DNA from: Nitrospinaceae bacterium
GTDB taxonomy: Bacteria; Nitrospinota; Nitrospinia; Nitrospinales; Nitrospinaceae
Length of the DNA stretch: 64,000 nucleotides
Reading direction: 5' to 3'
NCBI GenBank assembly: GCA_029261395.1
Contig: JAJDBJ010000065.1
Location: 1-64,000, forward strand
Shown here: positions 25,919-35,682 of the stretch, one piece after another
Layout: each line of letters starts with the position of its first letter
How positions within the stretch are numbered: the stretch's first letter is position 1
The notes under the pieces: generated by a model
The model's input: the letters and a program-made list of their open reading frames with translations, nothing else
The model's database searches: none
Told to the model about the DNA's origin: nothing
Translations under genes and position numbers: made by a program

Positions 25919-27046
25919 ATGCATCGTCCTACTGTTCTCGACAAACAAAACTGGCCAGACAAAAAACCGAGCCGCAAAGGCCGCATGGGAGTGGGCTTGT
26001 TTTTATTGCTCATGATCTTCAATGCCGCTTTTATCGCCTTCAATGTTGCCCCCCGCCAGACCGAGGCCAACAGTGATCTCAGTTCTCCTGAGCCGGGTGA
26101 AGGGCCGACGTTTGCGCCTTTGCAATCGGCCCGAAAAGTTGAGGGCGCCCGCAGTCCGGTTGCCGCTTCCAATGTTTCTCTTGCACCGTCCGGCGACAAG
26201 TTTCAATTGTCGGGCGGATACTTGAAGGGGAAAGAAGTGCGAACCCTCCGCTTGACGGTTCAAAGCTCGCTGACTTTTTCCGTGTGCCGCATCGTTGCGG
26301 AGGACCAATGCGAGGCGCTGGCCGCTCGCATCGCCCGCAAGTTGTCCTGGTTTATGGATGTGAACAAGGACATCCGTAAGGGCGATAAGGTGGTTTTGAT
26401 TTATAAAAACCTGCCGGACCCGCAGGATATGAAAATTTTGAAGATGGAATATTCCAGCCAGTATCTCGATAAAAACCTGGTGATGAATTTTTTCAAAACC
26501 CCGGACATGAATTACGGCAGTTATTTCGACCGCCAGGGCAATGAAATGATTTCCCGCCTGGATTCCAAAACCACCCCGATCCGCAATTATTCCGAGATCA
26601 CCGCCCTGCCGGGAGAAATGCGCAATGGGCATTTGAACGGGCATGCCGGAACCGATTTCAAGGCGGAGGTGGGAACCCCCATCTTTTCGAGTTTCCCCGG
26701 TCGGGTGACGCGCACCAACTGGAATACCGGAAAGAACGGATACTGTGTCGAAGTTGACCATCCGGATAAAGGGGTCAAGACCCTCTACCTGCATCTGAAC
26801 AAAGTACTGGTGCGACCCGGTCAATGGGTCGGGCAGGGTATCAAAATCGCACATTCCGGCAATACCGGCCGAAGTTATGCCCCCCACCTGCATTATGAGA
26901 TCAAGAGCCGGGATCGAAAGAAAACGGTGTATAATCCCTTCATCTTCAAATATCATAAGAAATACAGCCGAACCATATCCAATCAACATCGTAAGGATTT
27001 TGAAAAGGCGATCCGCCTTTACGACTCGCTTCTGCAAGCCAGTTGA
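25919..27046 (+). CDS. M23-family metallopeptidase (LytM-type), membrane anchored
   Basis: 375 residues. A basic N-terminus is followed by one membrane segment (VGLFLLLMIFNAAFIAFNVA, about 25-45), a linker, an OapA/LysM-like middle domain (about 115-200) and a C-terminal peptidase M23 domain. Zinc ligands His242 and Asp246 (HAGTD) and the HLH pair His323/His325 are present, so it should be an active endopeptidase on peptidoglycan cross-links. mtgA follows 75 nt downstream, so a lytic and a synthetic wall enzyme are made together. The ATG at 25919 is the first in frame, with a weak ribosome site. Confidence 0.88.
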   Translation: MHRPTVLDKQNWPDKKPSRKGRMGVGLFLLLMIFNAAFIAFNVAPRQTEANSDLSSPEPGEGPTFAPLQSARKVEGARSPVAASNVSLAPSGDKFQLSGGYLKGKEVRTLRLTVQSSLTFSVCRIVAEDQCEALAARIARKLSWFMDVNKDIRKGDKVVLIYKNLPDPQDMKILKMEYSSQYLDKNLVMNFFKTPDMNYGSYFDRQGNEMISRLDSKTTPIRNYSEITALPGEMRNGHLNGHAGTDFKAEVGTPIFSSFPGRVTRTNWNTGKNGYCVEVDHPDKGVKTLYLHLNKVLVRPGQWVGQGIKIAHSGNTGRSYAPHLHYEIKSRDRKKTVYNPFIFKYHKKYSRTISNQHRKDFEKAIRLYDSLLQAS

Positions 27047-27121
27047 GTCCAGTCCTGGATTCATGGCAGGTGCCGGGCGGGCGTGGAAAATCCTTCTGAC
27101 AGGGAAAGTGCGCTTTATTTC

Positions 27122-27841
27122 ATGTGGTGGCCAAAAAAAAACAGACTGAAGACGCCCCTATTCAAAAGGTGGTGGTTTAAATGGAGCCTGTGGTTCGCCG
27201 TGTTGTTTTTGGCAATCACGATCCTGCCGGTACTGTTGTACACCGTGGTCGACCCGCCGACCACTCCCCTGATGTGGATTCGCTGGATGGAGAGCGACTC
27301 AGGAAAAAAGCATCCACTGTTCGTCAAAGAGTGGCGTCCGCTGAGTGAAGTTTCACCACGCCTGGTGCGTGCGGTGATTTCATCCGAAGACCAGAAGTTT
27401 TTCACGCACAATGGTTTCGATTGGGAAGCGGCCGTCAACGCTTTGGAAGTCAACTTAACGACGAAACGAAAAATCGGCGCCAGCACCATATCCATGCAGA
27501 CGGCGCGTAACGTCTTTCTATGGCAGAAACGCAATTGGCTTCGGAAAGGGTTGGAAGCCTACTTTACCTTTCTTATCGAAGCGTTCTGGAGCAAGGAACG
27601 TATTCTGGAAGTGTATCTGAATGTGATCGAATGGGGCGACGGCGTATTTGGTTGTGAGAATGCCTCGCGAAAATATTTTCAGCAGTCCGCGCAGTGGGTG
27701 ACCAGGAAAGATGCGGCGTGGATGGCCGCCATTCTGCCCAACCCCAGATCCTGGTCCAAGGCCGGTTACCAACGCCATGTTGAAAAGCGTCAGGCCCGGA
27801 TTCTCCTGAGCATGAGGAAAATCAAGTTACCTGCCATATGA
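27122..27841 (+). CDS. mtgA: Monofunctional peptidoglycan glycosyltransferase
   Basis: 239 residues from the ATG at 27122; the frame continues to a GTG at 27083 with no better ribosome site. One N-terminal membrane segment (SLWFAVLFLAITILPVLLYTV) precedes a GT51 domain with AVISSEDQKFFTHNGFDWEA (catalytic Glu), GASTISMQTARNVFLW and KERILEVYLNVIEWG. It polymerises lipid II into glycan strands at the periplasmic face, without a transpeptidase domain. Lies between the M23 peptidase and an rRNA methyltransferase gene on the same strand. Confidence 0.94.
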   Translation: MWWPKKNRLKTPLFKRWWFKWSLWFAVLFLAITILPVLLYTVVDPPTTPLMWIRWMESDSGKKHPLFVKEWRPLSEVSPRLVRAVISSEDQKFFTHNGFDWEAAVNALEVNLTTKRKIGASTISMQTARNVFLWQKRNWLRKGLEAYFTFLIEAFWSKERILEVYLNVIEWGDGVFGCENASRKYFQQSAQWVTRKDAAWMAAILPNPRSWSKAGYQRHVEKRQARILLSMRKIKLPAI

Positions 27842-27867
27842 TGGCAATGTATTAAAGGGGAGAACCG

Positions 27868-29070
27868 TTGAATCAAGACCGGATCAAAATCAAAATATCG
27901 AAGAGCCTTCAGGGTAAAATCCGTAAAGGGTTTCCCTGGATCCATTATTATCAGTTGAACAACCGGAAAATTTCCGGGAAAGCCGGTGATTTGGGTGTCG
28001 TTTACGATTCCGACAACCGCTTTCTGGCGATCGGATTGTACGATCCTTTTTCAGATATTCGTTTGAGAATTTTGCAAACCAAAGATCCCAGGGAGATTGA
28101 CGAAACCTTTTTTCGGGAACGGTTGCAACAAGCCCTCAACCTGCGCAATTTTTTCGATCCGAATAAAACCAATGCCTATCGGATGGTCAATGGCGAGAAT
28201 GATGGGTTCCCCGGAATGGTGGTGGACCGTTATAACGACATCCTGGTACTCAAAGTCTACACGTCCGCCTGGTTCCCTTATCTCAAGATGCTGGTGGGTC
28301 TTCTGGAGGAAATGGCGGGGCCGAGGCGAATCCTCCTGCAACTGAGCCGTCATGTGCAACGCATCAGCGAAAACGGTTACCAGGACAACCAAATGTTGTT
28401 AGGACCTCATCTGGAGAAGCCGGTGCGGTTCCGGGAAAACGGTTTGTCATTTGAAGCGGATTTGCTACACGGTCAAAAAACAGGATTCTTTTTGGATCAG
28501 AGAGACAATCGGCAGAAGGTGCGCGAAATGGCAGAAGGGCGGTCGGTACTGAATGTGTTCAGTTACACCGGAGCCTTTTCAGTTTACGCGGTGGCAGGCG
28601 GAGCCCAATCCGTTTTGGAAATTGATGTCAATGCCCAGGCTCAAGCGGCGTCACTGAAAAACTGGGAGCTGAATTTCGGTTCCGATGAAAATCTAAAAGG
28701 CCGATTGCGCCAAATCAAGGGAGATGCGTTTGAGCAACTGGCTACATTGAAGCGGGAGGGAAAGCAGTTTGATCTGGTGATTCTGGACCCGCCGGCTTTC
28801 GCCAGCCGCAAACAAAACAAGCAAAATGCCTTGCAGGCGTACCTACGCCTCGCCAAAGTCGGAGCGCAATGTACCCGGGACGGTGGTCTTCTGGTAGCGG
28901 CTTCCTGTTCTGCCCAAGTGCGAGCGGACGAATTTTACCGGGCAGTGGATTTGGGAATACGGGCGACCGGTCGGTCCTATCAAAAACTACTGAAAACAGG
29001 ACATCCTCTAGACCATCCGGTGACCTTCAAAGAAGGGGCCTACCTGAAAGCCATTTATTGTCAGTTTTAG
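27868..29070 (+). CDS. Class I SAM-dependent rRNA methyltransferase (RlmI-like)
   Basis: 400 residues from a TTG with GGGGAG six bases before it. An N-terminal PUA-like domain (about 1-75, KGFPWIHYYQL), a middle domain, and a Rossmann methyltransferase with VLNVFSYTGAFSVYA (SAM site) and ILDPPAFASRKQN (m5C-type catalytic region) match the RlmI/YccW family, which makes 5-methylcytosine in 23S rRNA. Two cysteines near the end (ASCSAQV) include the expected catalytic one. It is third in the M23-mtgA unit. Confidence 0.9.
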   Translation: MNQDRIKIKISKSLQGKIRKGFPWIHYYQLNNRKISGKAGDLGVVYDSDNRFLAIGLYDPFSDIRLRILQTKDPREIDETFFRERLQQALNLRNFFDPNKTNAYRMVNGENDGFPGMVVDRYNDILVLKVYTSAWFPYLKMLVGLLEEMAGPRRILLQLSRHVQRISENGYQDNQMLLGPHLEKPVRFRENGLSFEADLLHGQKTGFFLDQRDNRQKVREMAEGRSVLNVFSYTGAFSVYAVAGGAQSVLEIDVNAQAQAASLKNWELNFGSDENLKGRLRQIKGDAFEQLATLKREGKQFDLVILDPPAFASRKQNKQNALQAYLRLAKVGAQCTRDGGLLVAASCSAQVRADEFYRAVDLGIRATGRSYQKLLKTGHPLDHPVTFKEGAYLKAIYCQF

Positions 29071-29201
29071 GGATTGGGAGTGCTTTTTTGTAGAGAAGGG
29101 GCTTTTTAGAAGGGCAATTCAGAGTCGCTGGTGGGAAAGGGTATTGTGGGCGCTGAAACCGATACCATTAAATCCCAATAGAGTGTGCAAAAACTCGAGC
29201 C

Positions 29202-29237
29202 AAAAAAGTTTCGGTAATTAATCTACCGTTATTTTTT
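29202..29237. terminator. Probable bidirectional terminator between converging genes
   Basis: Short stem CGGTA (29212-29216)/TACCG (29224-29228). On the plus strand it is followed by TTATTTTTT, on the minus strand by AAACTTTTTT, suiting both the methyltransferase gene and the histone-like gene, whose stop codon forms part of it. The stem is only 5 bp. Confidence 0.5.
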
Positions 29238-29477
29238 CTTGGCTTTTCTTTTTGCTTTACGTTTTGGTGCTTTCTTCTTTGCTGCTTTACGTTTTGGTGC
29301 TTTCTTCTTTGCTGCTTTACGCTTCGGTGCTTTCTTCTTTGCTGCTTTACGTTTTGGTGCTTTCTTCTTAACTTTTTTCTTTACCGCTTTCTTCTTTACT
29401 GCTTTTCTCTTGGTTGTTTTCTTTGCTGCTTTACGCTTCGGTGCTTTTTTCTTTGTTGCTTTTTTCTTGGTTGCCAT
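29229..29477 (-). CDS. Histone H1-like Lys/Ala-rich repeat protein
   Basis: 82 residues from the ATG at 29477, preceded by AAAGGAG. Almost entirely Lys, Ala, Arg and Pro, built of a ten-residue repeat KKKAPKRKAA (about four exact to near-exact copies, then degenerate KKAVKKK units). Such tails bind DNA without sequence specificity and condense the nucleoid, like bacterial H1 homologues (AlgP, Hc2 type). No globular domain. The encoding DNA is a 30-bp tandem repeat, so length variation between strains is likely. A good promoter lies 60-85 nt upstream. Confidence 0.85.
   Translation of the reverse strand: MATKKKATKKKAPKRKAAKKTTKRKAVKKKAVKKKVKKKAPKRKAAKKKAPKRKAAKKKAPKRKAAKKKAPKRKAKRKAKKK
29251..29370 (-). 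repeat. 30-bp coding tandem repeat
   Basis: Four consecutive 30-base units, each containing GCTTTACG and GGTGCTTTCTTCTT, with one to three mismatches between units; a fifth partial copy lies at 29420-29450. They encode the KKKAPKRKAA repeats of the histone-like protein. Confidence 0.9.
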
Positions 29478-29789
29478 CAAGAACTCCTTTCGTTGAAAAT
29501 ATTTGGTAAGTTTCAGCGCCCAAATATTTAAAGATATTTTATTCTATACACCATTAATGTCAAGAGTAGATTGATTCAAAAAGGGTTTCGGCGATTTGAT
29601 GCCGGCTTGGGTGATTTGTGTTCTACCCGCGTATTTGTTAATCTAAAAAACAGAGACGGCGGGAAACCCTTGCCAACACTGGCTGATTGCGGACACCTTA
29701 ATTTTTTTTAAGAAAAATTTGTATCAAATTTTGCTTGATTGGAGATTTTCTTCGGTCGAAATTTTTTTTCATTTTTTTTGAGATATTTT
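29478..29789. other. Divergent intergenic region, histone-like gene / YfiH-like gene
   Basis: About 310 bases. Its left part carries the promoter of the minus-strand histone-like gene (29536-29563). The right part is very AT rich with T runs just before the YfiH-like start; no clear promoter for that gene is seen, and nothing else coding is evident. Confidence 0.5.
29536..29563 (-). promoter_or_regulatory. Sigma-70-type promoter of the histone-like gene
   Basis: On the minus strand TTGACA (29563-29558), a 16-nt spacer, and TAAAAT (29541-29536). The 14-mer core GACATTAATGGTGT inside it recurs with one change at 53652-53639, upstream of the poly-Asp peptide gene. Confidence 0.65.
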
Positions 29790-30584
29790 ATGGATTATTC
29801 TCTCAAAACCCATGCGATTGACAGTTTCTCATTTTTTCCTCACCTCGTTCATGCCTTCAGTCCGAGAAGTTTTGAGAGCGTGAAGGACGTTCATGAGGAA
29901 TTATTGTTGGGTCGAAAGACCGATCCAAAGTCGTCTTCACAACATCGTCAGTTGTTACTTGAAAGTTTAAACATCGACTCAAAAGAAATTTTTTTTGTGA
30001 AACAGGTTCATGGCGATCGCGTTTTTGTTTTGGATGATCCCCATAAATCAGTCGATCAAGTGGAGCAGGAAGAGGCGGATGCCTTGATCACCGACTTGAC
30101 TGAGAAGCCGATTGCAGTGTTGACCGCCGATTGCGTTCCGGTGATTTTGTATGATCCTGAAAAGCATGTGGTCGGGGTGATTCATGCTGGACGAAAAGGC
30201 ACCCAGGTGAGTATCGTTTCGAAAACAATATCAATGTTATCGAGAGTTTACGGGTCCCGCCCCCAGGATTTAAAGATGGCTTTGGGGCCGGCAATTGGGG
30301 GCTGTTGTTATGAGGTGGAAGCCCACTGTATCGCGCCGTTTCGGGAAAGCTATCGGGAGTGGAAAGATTTCGTAACCACTCACTCTCAAAGCCGGTTTAT
30401 GTTGGATCTTTTGAAAGCGAATGTGATTGATGGAACGCGGGCCGGAATCTCAAAGGAAAATATCCATCGCTCGGGTGAGTGTACCTCTTGCAACAATGAC
30501 CGATGGTTTTCTTACCGCAGGGAAGGGACCACTGGAAGAATCGTCAGCCTGGTGATGCTCCGTGAGAAACCTGCCAAGGTTTAA
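29790..30584 (+). CDS. YfiH/PgeF-family protein (peptidoglycan editing / polyphenol oxidase fold)
   Basis: 264 residues from the ATG at 29790; an upstream TTG at 29739 would add residues with no family resemblance. The metal/active-site elements VKQVHGDRV, TADCVPV and VIHAGRKGT (His, Cys, His) and GPAIGGCCYEV are present. YfiH/PgeF proteins edit misincorporated peptidoglycan precursors and have also been reported as purine nucleoside phosphorylase/adenosine deaminase-type and laccase-like enzymes. No strong ribosome site is visible before the ATG. It ends 20 nt from the converging response regulator. Confidence 0.88.
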   Translation: MDYSLKTHAIDSFSFFPHLVHAFSPRSFESVKDVHEELLLGRKTDPKSSSQHRQLLLESLNIDSKEIFFVKQVHGDRVFVLDDPHKSVDQVEQEEADALITDLTEKPIAVLTADCVPVILYDPEKHVVGVIHAGRKGTQVSIVSKTISMLSRVYGSRPQDLKMALGPAIGGCCYEVEAHCIAPFRESYREWKDFVTTHSQSRFMLDLLKANVIDGTRAGISKENIHRSGECTSCNNDRWFSYRREGTTGRIVSLVMLREKPAKV

Positions 30585-30604
30585 AACGGAGGAGTTCTAT
30601 TATC

Positions 30605-30970
30605 TCAAGCATCGGCCTTGGCAAGAATGGCGTCCACTCGCTTTTCGAAATCTTCTCCAATGGGTTTCACCATGAAGTCCGCACCTCCCTCGGCAATGAA
30701 TTGCTTGCTCAATCCGGAATGGGCATAGGCGGTAATCATGGCACATGGGGTTTCGGGCTTCACTTCCCTCATACGCTCGAAGGTCTGCATGCCGGTCATG
30801 TTTTTCATCATAAAATCTATGAGGACAAGGTCCACCGGGTTAGATTGCAACATTTCAATTCCCGCGTTGCCGTTCACGGCCTCCAGGACGGTATGCCCCG
30901 CCTTGGAAAGGCGCCGGTTCAAGGTTTTTCGGGTCAGTTCGTGATCTTCAACGATTAGTATGGTACTCAT
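30605..30970 (-). CDS. Single-domain response regulator (CheY-like receiver)
   Basis: 121 residues, a stand-alone receiver. Acidic pocket Glu8/Asp9, phospho-acceptor Asp52 (VLIDFMMKN), Thr in MITAYAHSG and the Lys in FMVKPIGED are all present; there is no output domain. A GGAG site precedes the ATG, and the start lies 23 nt inside the end of the upstream sensor kinase gene, so kinase and receiver are translated as a pair. With no DNA-binding domain it likely passes phosphate on or acts by protein contact. Confidence 0.93.
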   Translation of the reverse strand: MSTILIVEDHELTRKTLNRRLSKAGHTVLEAVNGNAGIEMLQSNPVDLVLIDFMMKNMTGMQTFERMREVKPETPCAMITAYAHSGLSKQFIAEGGADFMVKPIGEDFEKRVDAILAKADA

Positions 30971-33506
30971 TGTTGGCTCCTGATTGTGGTTCTAGGGGGA
31001 TAGAAAAAGTGAAAGTGCTTCCTTTCCCAAGGGTGCTTTGGACGGAAATCTGTCCGCCGTGCATTTCCACCAGTTTTTTAGCGATGGCCAGTCCCAGACC
31101 GGTGCCGGATGCGGCCCGTGTCGGGGATTCGTCCGCCTGACGAAACAAATCAAAGATCACCGTAATGTCATCCTGGGACAATCCCATACCGGTATCCTGA
31201 ACACGAAATACAGCCAGAGATCCCTCCCGGGTCACCTTGATTTCGATTCGGCCTTCATCCGTAAATTTGACGGCATTGCTGAGTAGATTGAATATAATTT
31301 GTTTGATTCGAATCTTGTCAGCGCAGATTTCAATATTATCCATTTCCAGCACAATGGGAAGTCCTTTTTGCCGGGCAATGACCTGGTAGCTGGAGACTAC
31401 ATCTTCCATCAGGTTTTTGACGGAAAACCACTCTGGGTATAGTTCCATTTTGTCGGCCTCGATTTTTGAAAAATCGAGGAGATCATCAATCAAGGTCAAC
31501 AGATGTTTGCCGGAATTTTCAATATCCAGAGCAATGGATACGATTTCGTTTTGTTCCGGGAGTTCGTGTCCCTGAGTTAAAAGAGGCGTATTGCCCAGCA
31601 TGACCGTCAGCGGGGTACGCAATTCGTGGGAAATGACACTTAAAAAATCCGATTTCAACCGGTTGGATTCTTCGGCTTTTTTGGCCGCCAGCTTCAGGTC
31701 CTGCTCCACTTGTTTCTGCTCGGTGATATCGGTGCCAAACCCGATGGTTTCCACCAATTGTCCGCTTTCGTTGAACCGGTGAATATTGTTCCAGGCCACC
31801 ACCCGGGTTTCTCCGGAACGGGTGAACAGCTCCAGCTCTACATTCCGGGCGGGGCTTTTGGATTTGAGCTGGCGTAATTGTTCGACCTGCGTATCGGATT
31901 TTTCCGGAAACAGTGTGCTCCACCAATTTTTCCCGATCAGTTCGCTGGAAGAGTAACCGGTAGTTTTTTCCACCGCGGGGTTGGTGAAACGGGTGATTCC
32001 ATCCGGAGACAATCCCACCACTAAAGCGGGTGTGCGTTCGATGATGCGGGCGGTATAGTCCCTTTCGTTCCGTAGTGCCTCCTCAAAGCGTTTGCGCTCG
32101 GTAATATCCCGCACCATACCCAGGTACAGAGTGGGCCGGGGACTTTGGTCGGAGCGGGGGGTTCTCCGCCGCTCGGGCATTTGGATTTCGCTGACGGAAA
32201 GGGCAATGGGGAACAGCGCTCCATTTTTATGCTCTCCAGTCATTTCAGTGATTTTTCCGATCAGATTGCGTTGACTGGTCAGGAAGTTGCCCTTGCGCAG
32301 GTCGCTCTCCCGGCACAAGTTTGGAATCAATAATCGGATATTTTTGCCGACCGCTATCTTGGATTGATAACCGAAAATAGACTCTGCCGCCGGATTGACA
32401 GACTTGACGGATCCAAACTTGTCAAACGTGATGATCCCTTCCAGGGCGTTGTTCAAAATGGATCGGATGCGTTCTTCACTGTATTGCAGGGCCTCAAAGT
32501 TTCGGGCCCGGTCGATACCCAGGGATATTTCACCCGCCGCCTTGGAAAGGCCGTATTGCATCGTTTCGGTCAGGGGGTTGTGGGAAAACAACTCAAACGC
32601 CCCTAACAGTTGATTGTTGATAATTAACGGGTGAGCGTAATAAGAACATACACTTGTCTGTTGCATCCACTGCTTTTCATCGATCAGCGCGGGGTCCTCG
32701 CAAGGCGTGTGAGTGGTATGGGCTTTGCGTTTTTGCGCGAGCTTTCCGATCATTCCTTCTCCCAGGGGCACAGGATCTACCGGGAGGTTCGTCAAATCCT
32801 TTCTACCGGCGCAAGCGCGGACTTCCAGCATTTCATCATGGGGATAGAAAATCCAGATCCGGACCAGTGTGGCATCGAAAAACTTTTTAAAAGATTCCGC
32901 ACATTGATCCAGCACCTCGTGTAAAGAGGTGCTCCCGGCCAGCGCTACACCGATTTCGGCACCGAATTCCCCCAGGAACATTCGTTCGGCCAAAGCTTCC
33001 TCGGCTTTTTTGCGCTCGGTGATATTTTCACCGACGCCCAAAATCCCGATCACTTTTCCTGCTTCATCGAAACGGGGAGATAATGTCAGCTGGACCCAAA
33101 GTTTCTTCCCACCCTTGGTGAATTCTTCCACTTCGCAGGTCATTCCCTTTTGTTCCTTGAGAATGTGCTGATGGACATCCTGGATGGTTGCCCGGCTGTC
33201 TCCGCCTTCGGGATACAGTTTGAATATTTTTTCCTTGCCGATCATTTCTTCGGCAGTATAGCCCAGCATTTTTTCAGCGCCCTTATTCCAGAAAGTAATG
33301 TTGCCCTCAAAATCTGTTCCGAGAATGGAAACAGCGGACGGACTCTCTAAAATATTTTGGAGAGCGGCTTTTTTCTGGCATAATTCTTCTTCCCTCAGCT
33401 TCCAATCTACCGCTTCCAATTTCCACTGGGAAAGTTCACGGCGGAGAGACTCAATTTCTTCAAGGAGTTCGCCTTTATTTTTGCTTTGGAGTTTGGTATC
33501 GGTCAT
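30948..33506 (-). CDS. Multi-PAS/GAF sensor histidine kinase
   Basis: 852 residues, soluble (no membrane segment). Order: N-terminal coiled coil (1-50), PAS/PAC (about 50-170), GAF (about 180-340), PAS (about 350-480), PAS/PAC (about 485-610), HisKA with phospho-acceptor His627 ([14 protein letters not shown]), and HATPase_c (about 735-845; [40 protein letters not shown]). Cytoplasmic sensing of small ligands, redox or gas is likely given PAS and GAF domains, but no heme- or flavin-specific residues are recognised. It is coupled to the receiver encoded downstream. A perfect 16-bp palindrome lies 54 nt upstream of its start. Confidence 0.93.
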   Translation of the reverse strand: MTDTKLQSKNKGELLEEIESLRRELSQWKLEAVDWKLREEELCQKKAALQNILESPSAVSILGTDFEGNITFWNKGAEKMLGYTAEEMIGKEKIFKLYPEGGDSRATIQDVHQHILKEQKGMTCEVEEFTKGGKKLWVQLTLSPRFDEAGKVIGILGVGENITERKKAEEALAERMFLGEFGAEIGVALAGSTSLHEVLDQCAESFKKFFDATLVRIWIFYPHDEMLEVRACAGRKDLTNLPVDPVPLGEGMIGKLAQKRKAHTTHTPCEDPALIDEKQWMQQTSVCSYYAHPLIINNQLLGAFELFSHNPLTETMQYGLSKAAGEISLGIDRARNFEALQYSEERIRSILNNALEGIITFDKFGSVKSVNPAAESIFGYQSKIAVGKNIRLLIPNLCRESDLRKGNFLTSQRNLIGKITEMTGEHKNGALFPIALSVSEIQMPERRRTPRSDQSPRPTLYLGMVRDITERKRFEEALRNERDYTARIIERTPALVVGLSPDGITRFTNPAVEKTTGYSSSELIGKNWWSTLFPEKSDTQVEQLRQLKSKSPARNVELELFTRSGETRVVAWNNIHRFNESGQLVETIGFGTDITEQKQVEQDLKLAAKKAEESNRLKSDFLSVISHELRTPLTVMLGNTPLLTQGHELPEQNEIVSIALDIENSGKHLLTLIDDLLDFSKIEADKMELYPEWFSVKNLMEDVVSSYQVIARQKGLPIVLEMDNIEICADKIRIKQIIFNLLSNAVKFTDEGRIEIKVTREGSLAVFRVQDTGMGLSQDDITVIFDLFRQADESPTRAASGTGLGLAIAKKLVEMHGGQISVQSTLGKGSTFTFSIPLEPQSGANNEYHTNR

Positions 33507-33559
33507 TACTTTAATAATGTAGATATTAAAAGTCGTTTGGATTGGGGGAGATTTACCTC

Positions 33560-33575
33560 AAATACTATAGTATTT
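33560..33575. promoter_or_regulatory. 16-bp palindrome upstream of the sensor kinase gene
   Basis: AAATACTATAGTATTT is a perfect inverted repeat 54 nt before the kinase start on the minus strand. A possible promoter overlaps it (minus strand TTGAGT, 16 nt, TAGTAT), so it could be an operator. Confidence 0.4.
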
Positions 33576-33731
33576 TAAAGTATACTCAAATCAAAATCTA
33601 AGTGAAGTGGCCTAACATATTAAAAAATAGCGTATTACAGGTTTAGAGAGGCTGATAAAGCACCTTGAGAGAGGTGATTTTCAATTTTTTGCGCCGATTT
33701 TATTGCCCCATAGGGATGAGACAGGATCAGG

Positions 33732-35531
33732 ATGACCGGAAAAAAAGATATTAATTCGCCATTGGAACAGTTTCCTTTTCCGCTGAAGTGGATCAAATCC
33801 GATCCGCAAAAGGTGGAGGAAGCGTTGTCCCGGATGTCAATACCGGAGCAGGTGCGGTGTGTTCAGTTGCTACGGGGAAAAGAGCAGATGGATTTGCTGA
33901 CATTATCCAACCATGCGGTGGCGGTGGCGCGTCTGCTTCCTGAAGAAGATATCTATTTTATGGTTAAGGAAGTTGGCGAGGAGGATGCTCTTCCGGTGCT
34001 GGCGATTATTTCCGAAAAGCAGTTGCAGTATCTGTTTGATATGGAATGGTGGCGGGGTGACAAGTTTCTGCCGCAAAAAGCCCTGGATTGGTTGCTGTTG
34101 ATGGAGAAGGCCAACGACCAACAACTGCTTCACTGGATTTTGACGGAGGATTTCGATCAAAAGGTGATGCTTCTGCAAGCCCTCATCAAGGTCTTCAAGA
34201 AGGATGAAATGACCGATCAGTACGACGGCGTTGAGGAATTGGAGCATTTCACCCTTGATGGGGTGATCGACATTTTTCTTAAAGTGGCGGAGGCCGCGCC
34301 CTTATTGAAAAACCTGTTCAAGCTTCTTTATGTCGAGGATCAGAAAGTATTTTATGCACTGATGGAAGCGGTGATCTGGTATCCCGTCACACCGACAGTG
34401 GAAGAGTCCTATCGCTGGTGGCGTTCCCGCGTTGAGGAGAAAGGGATCCTCTCTTATGACGAGGCGATTGAAGTGTACAGCTTGCTGGATGTGGGTTCGC
34501 TGAAGCTGGAGGCGCCTTCGCATGAAGTGTTTGTCGATCCGGAAGCGCCGTATGCGGTGGCTCCGGTTCATCCTCTGACGGATACCGACTCCTCGACCTT
34601 TTTCGGGCAGTGTCTGGCCATGATGAAGAATCATGGGCGGGTGAACGCTATCTGCGGAGAGTTGATGTACCTCGCCAACAAGGTGATGGTGGCCGATCAG
34701 CAGGAATTCGGTAACATGGATTCCCACCACGAGACCATGCGCAAGGTACTGGGCTACGTCAATATCGGGCTGGAACTGGGTGCCGGCGGCGACATCGCCA
34801 AAGGCGAGGCGCTGTTGAATCAGACCTGGATGCAGTCGCTGTTTCAGGTGGGTTACGCGGGAATCATGCGCCTCAAGTGGGAAGGCGAAAAGCTGATCAA
34901 GGAAAACGGAATTCTCCTGGAATATTTACTCACACCGGGCTATATGGATCATCTGGCGGCTTCTGTCGCACGGTTTCCAAAAATCGGGGTACTGCGGACG
35001 GAAGAGGCGGAGGAAGTCGAAACCAACGTTGAATGGAGAAATCTGGAGTCCCTGCAGGATATTCAGGTACTGGAAAACTTTTTGATCCTGGCCCGGTTCC
35101 ATGTCCGGTTCGCCCGGCAAAGCCTGGACCTGTCACTGGAAACGATCCAGCAATTCCTGGAAGAGGCGCGCTTCCCGGCCAACAAGGAGGACCTGGATAT
35201 CATAGCGCTGACACTCACTGCATTGGCACGGTTCACCCTGTTCAAGCAGATTGAATGCCAGCCTCTGTTGCCGGAGGGAGGACGTTCGTTTTTGCAGGCA
35301 ATTTTTCACGTCGGGATTTATCAGGACGAGGCGAAAGTCGTCAATGACGATATTTTGCAGGCATTCCGGGAGCGCCTGCTCGAAACGTCCCTCGCCTGGA
35401 CCTCTGAGGATAAAGAGCGGCTCGACCACCTACTACAGACATGCGTTGCAACTCTTCAAAGCCAGTTCGGTCGAGTGGACCCTTCCGGGAAAATCGAGTG
35501 GCAGTTTACCCGGGGTTTACTCCTGAAATAA
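33732..35531 (+). CDS. DUF6178 family protein
   Basis: 599 residues, mostly helical, no membrane segment or signal. The stretch EEDALPVLAIISEKQLQYLF and the following DMEWWRGDKFLPQKALDWL match what I remember as DUF6178, found in deltaproteobacteria-like lineages and without a known role. An AGGATCAGG site precedes the ATG. The next gene on the strand, 150 nt on, is a small protein before purH; I see no functional link. Confidence 0.75.
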   Translation: MTGKKDINSPLEQFPFPLKWIKSDPQKVEEALSRMSIPEQVRCVQLLRGKEQMDLLTLSNHAVAVARLLPEEDIYFMVKEVGEEDALPVLAIISEKQLQYLFDMEWWRGDKFLPQKALDWLLLMEKANDQQLLHWILTEDFDQKVMLLQALIKVFKKDEMTDQYDGVEELEHFTLDGVIDIFLKVAEAAPLLKNLFKLLYVEDQKVFYALMEAVIWYPVTPTVEESYRWWRSRVEEKGILSYDEAIEVYSLLDVGSLKLEAPSHEVFVDPEAPYAVAPVHPLTDTDSSTFFGQCLAMMKNHGRVNAICGELMYLANKVMVADQQEFGNMDSHHETMRKVLGYVNIGLELGAGGDIAKGEALLNQTWMQSLFQVGYAGIMRLKWEGEKLIKENGILLEYLLTPGYMDHLAASVARFPKIGVLRTEEAEEVETNVEWRNLESLQDIQVLENFLILARFHVRFARQSLDLSLETIQQFLEEARFPANKEDLDIIALTLTALARFTLFKQIECQPLLPEGGRSFLQAIFHVGIYQDEAKVVNDDILQAFRERLLETSLAWTSEDKERLDHLLQTCVATLQSQFGRVDPSGKIEWQFTRGLLLK

Positions 35532-35682
35532 AAGGAGTTTTGGCGCTGTCGGTGTGCTTCTGAGGTGATTCTCGATGCCTTGTGGAAAATTATTTTCATA
35601 TCATTTCAAAAGGGTGATATAGTTCCACTCCATCCAGGCGCGGCATCCTTTTGAAGCAATTTAAACGGTGTTTGAGGTAAAC

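Noticed and set aside
26003-27064. A 353-codon minus-strand open frame opposite the M23 peptidase
   Set aside because: Antisense shadow; the plus-strand product has intact zinc ligands and a membrane anchor.
29251-29450. Regular 30-base repeats considered as a CRISPR array
   Set aside because: Units are contiguous without spacers, are in frame and encode the Lys/Ala repeats of a basic protein.
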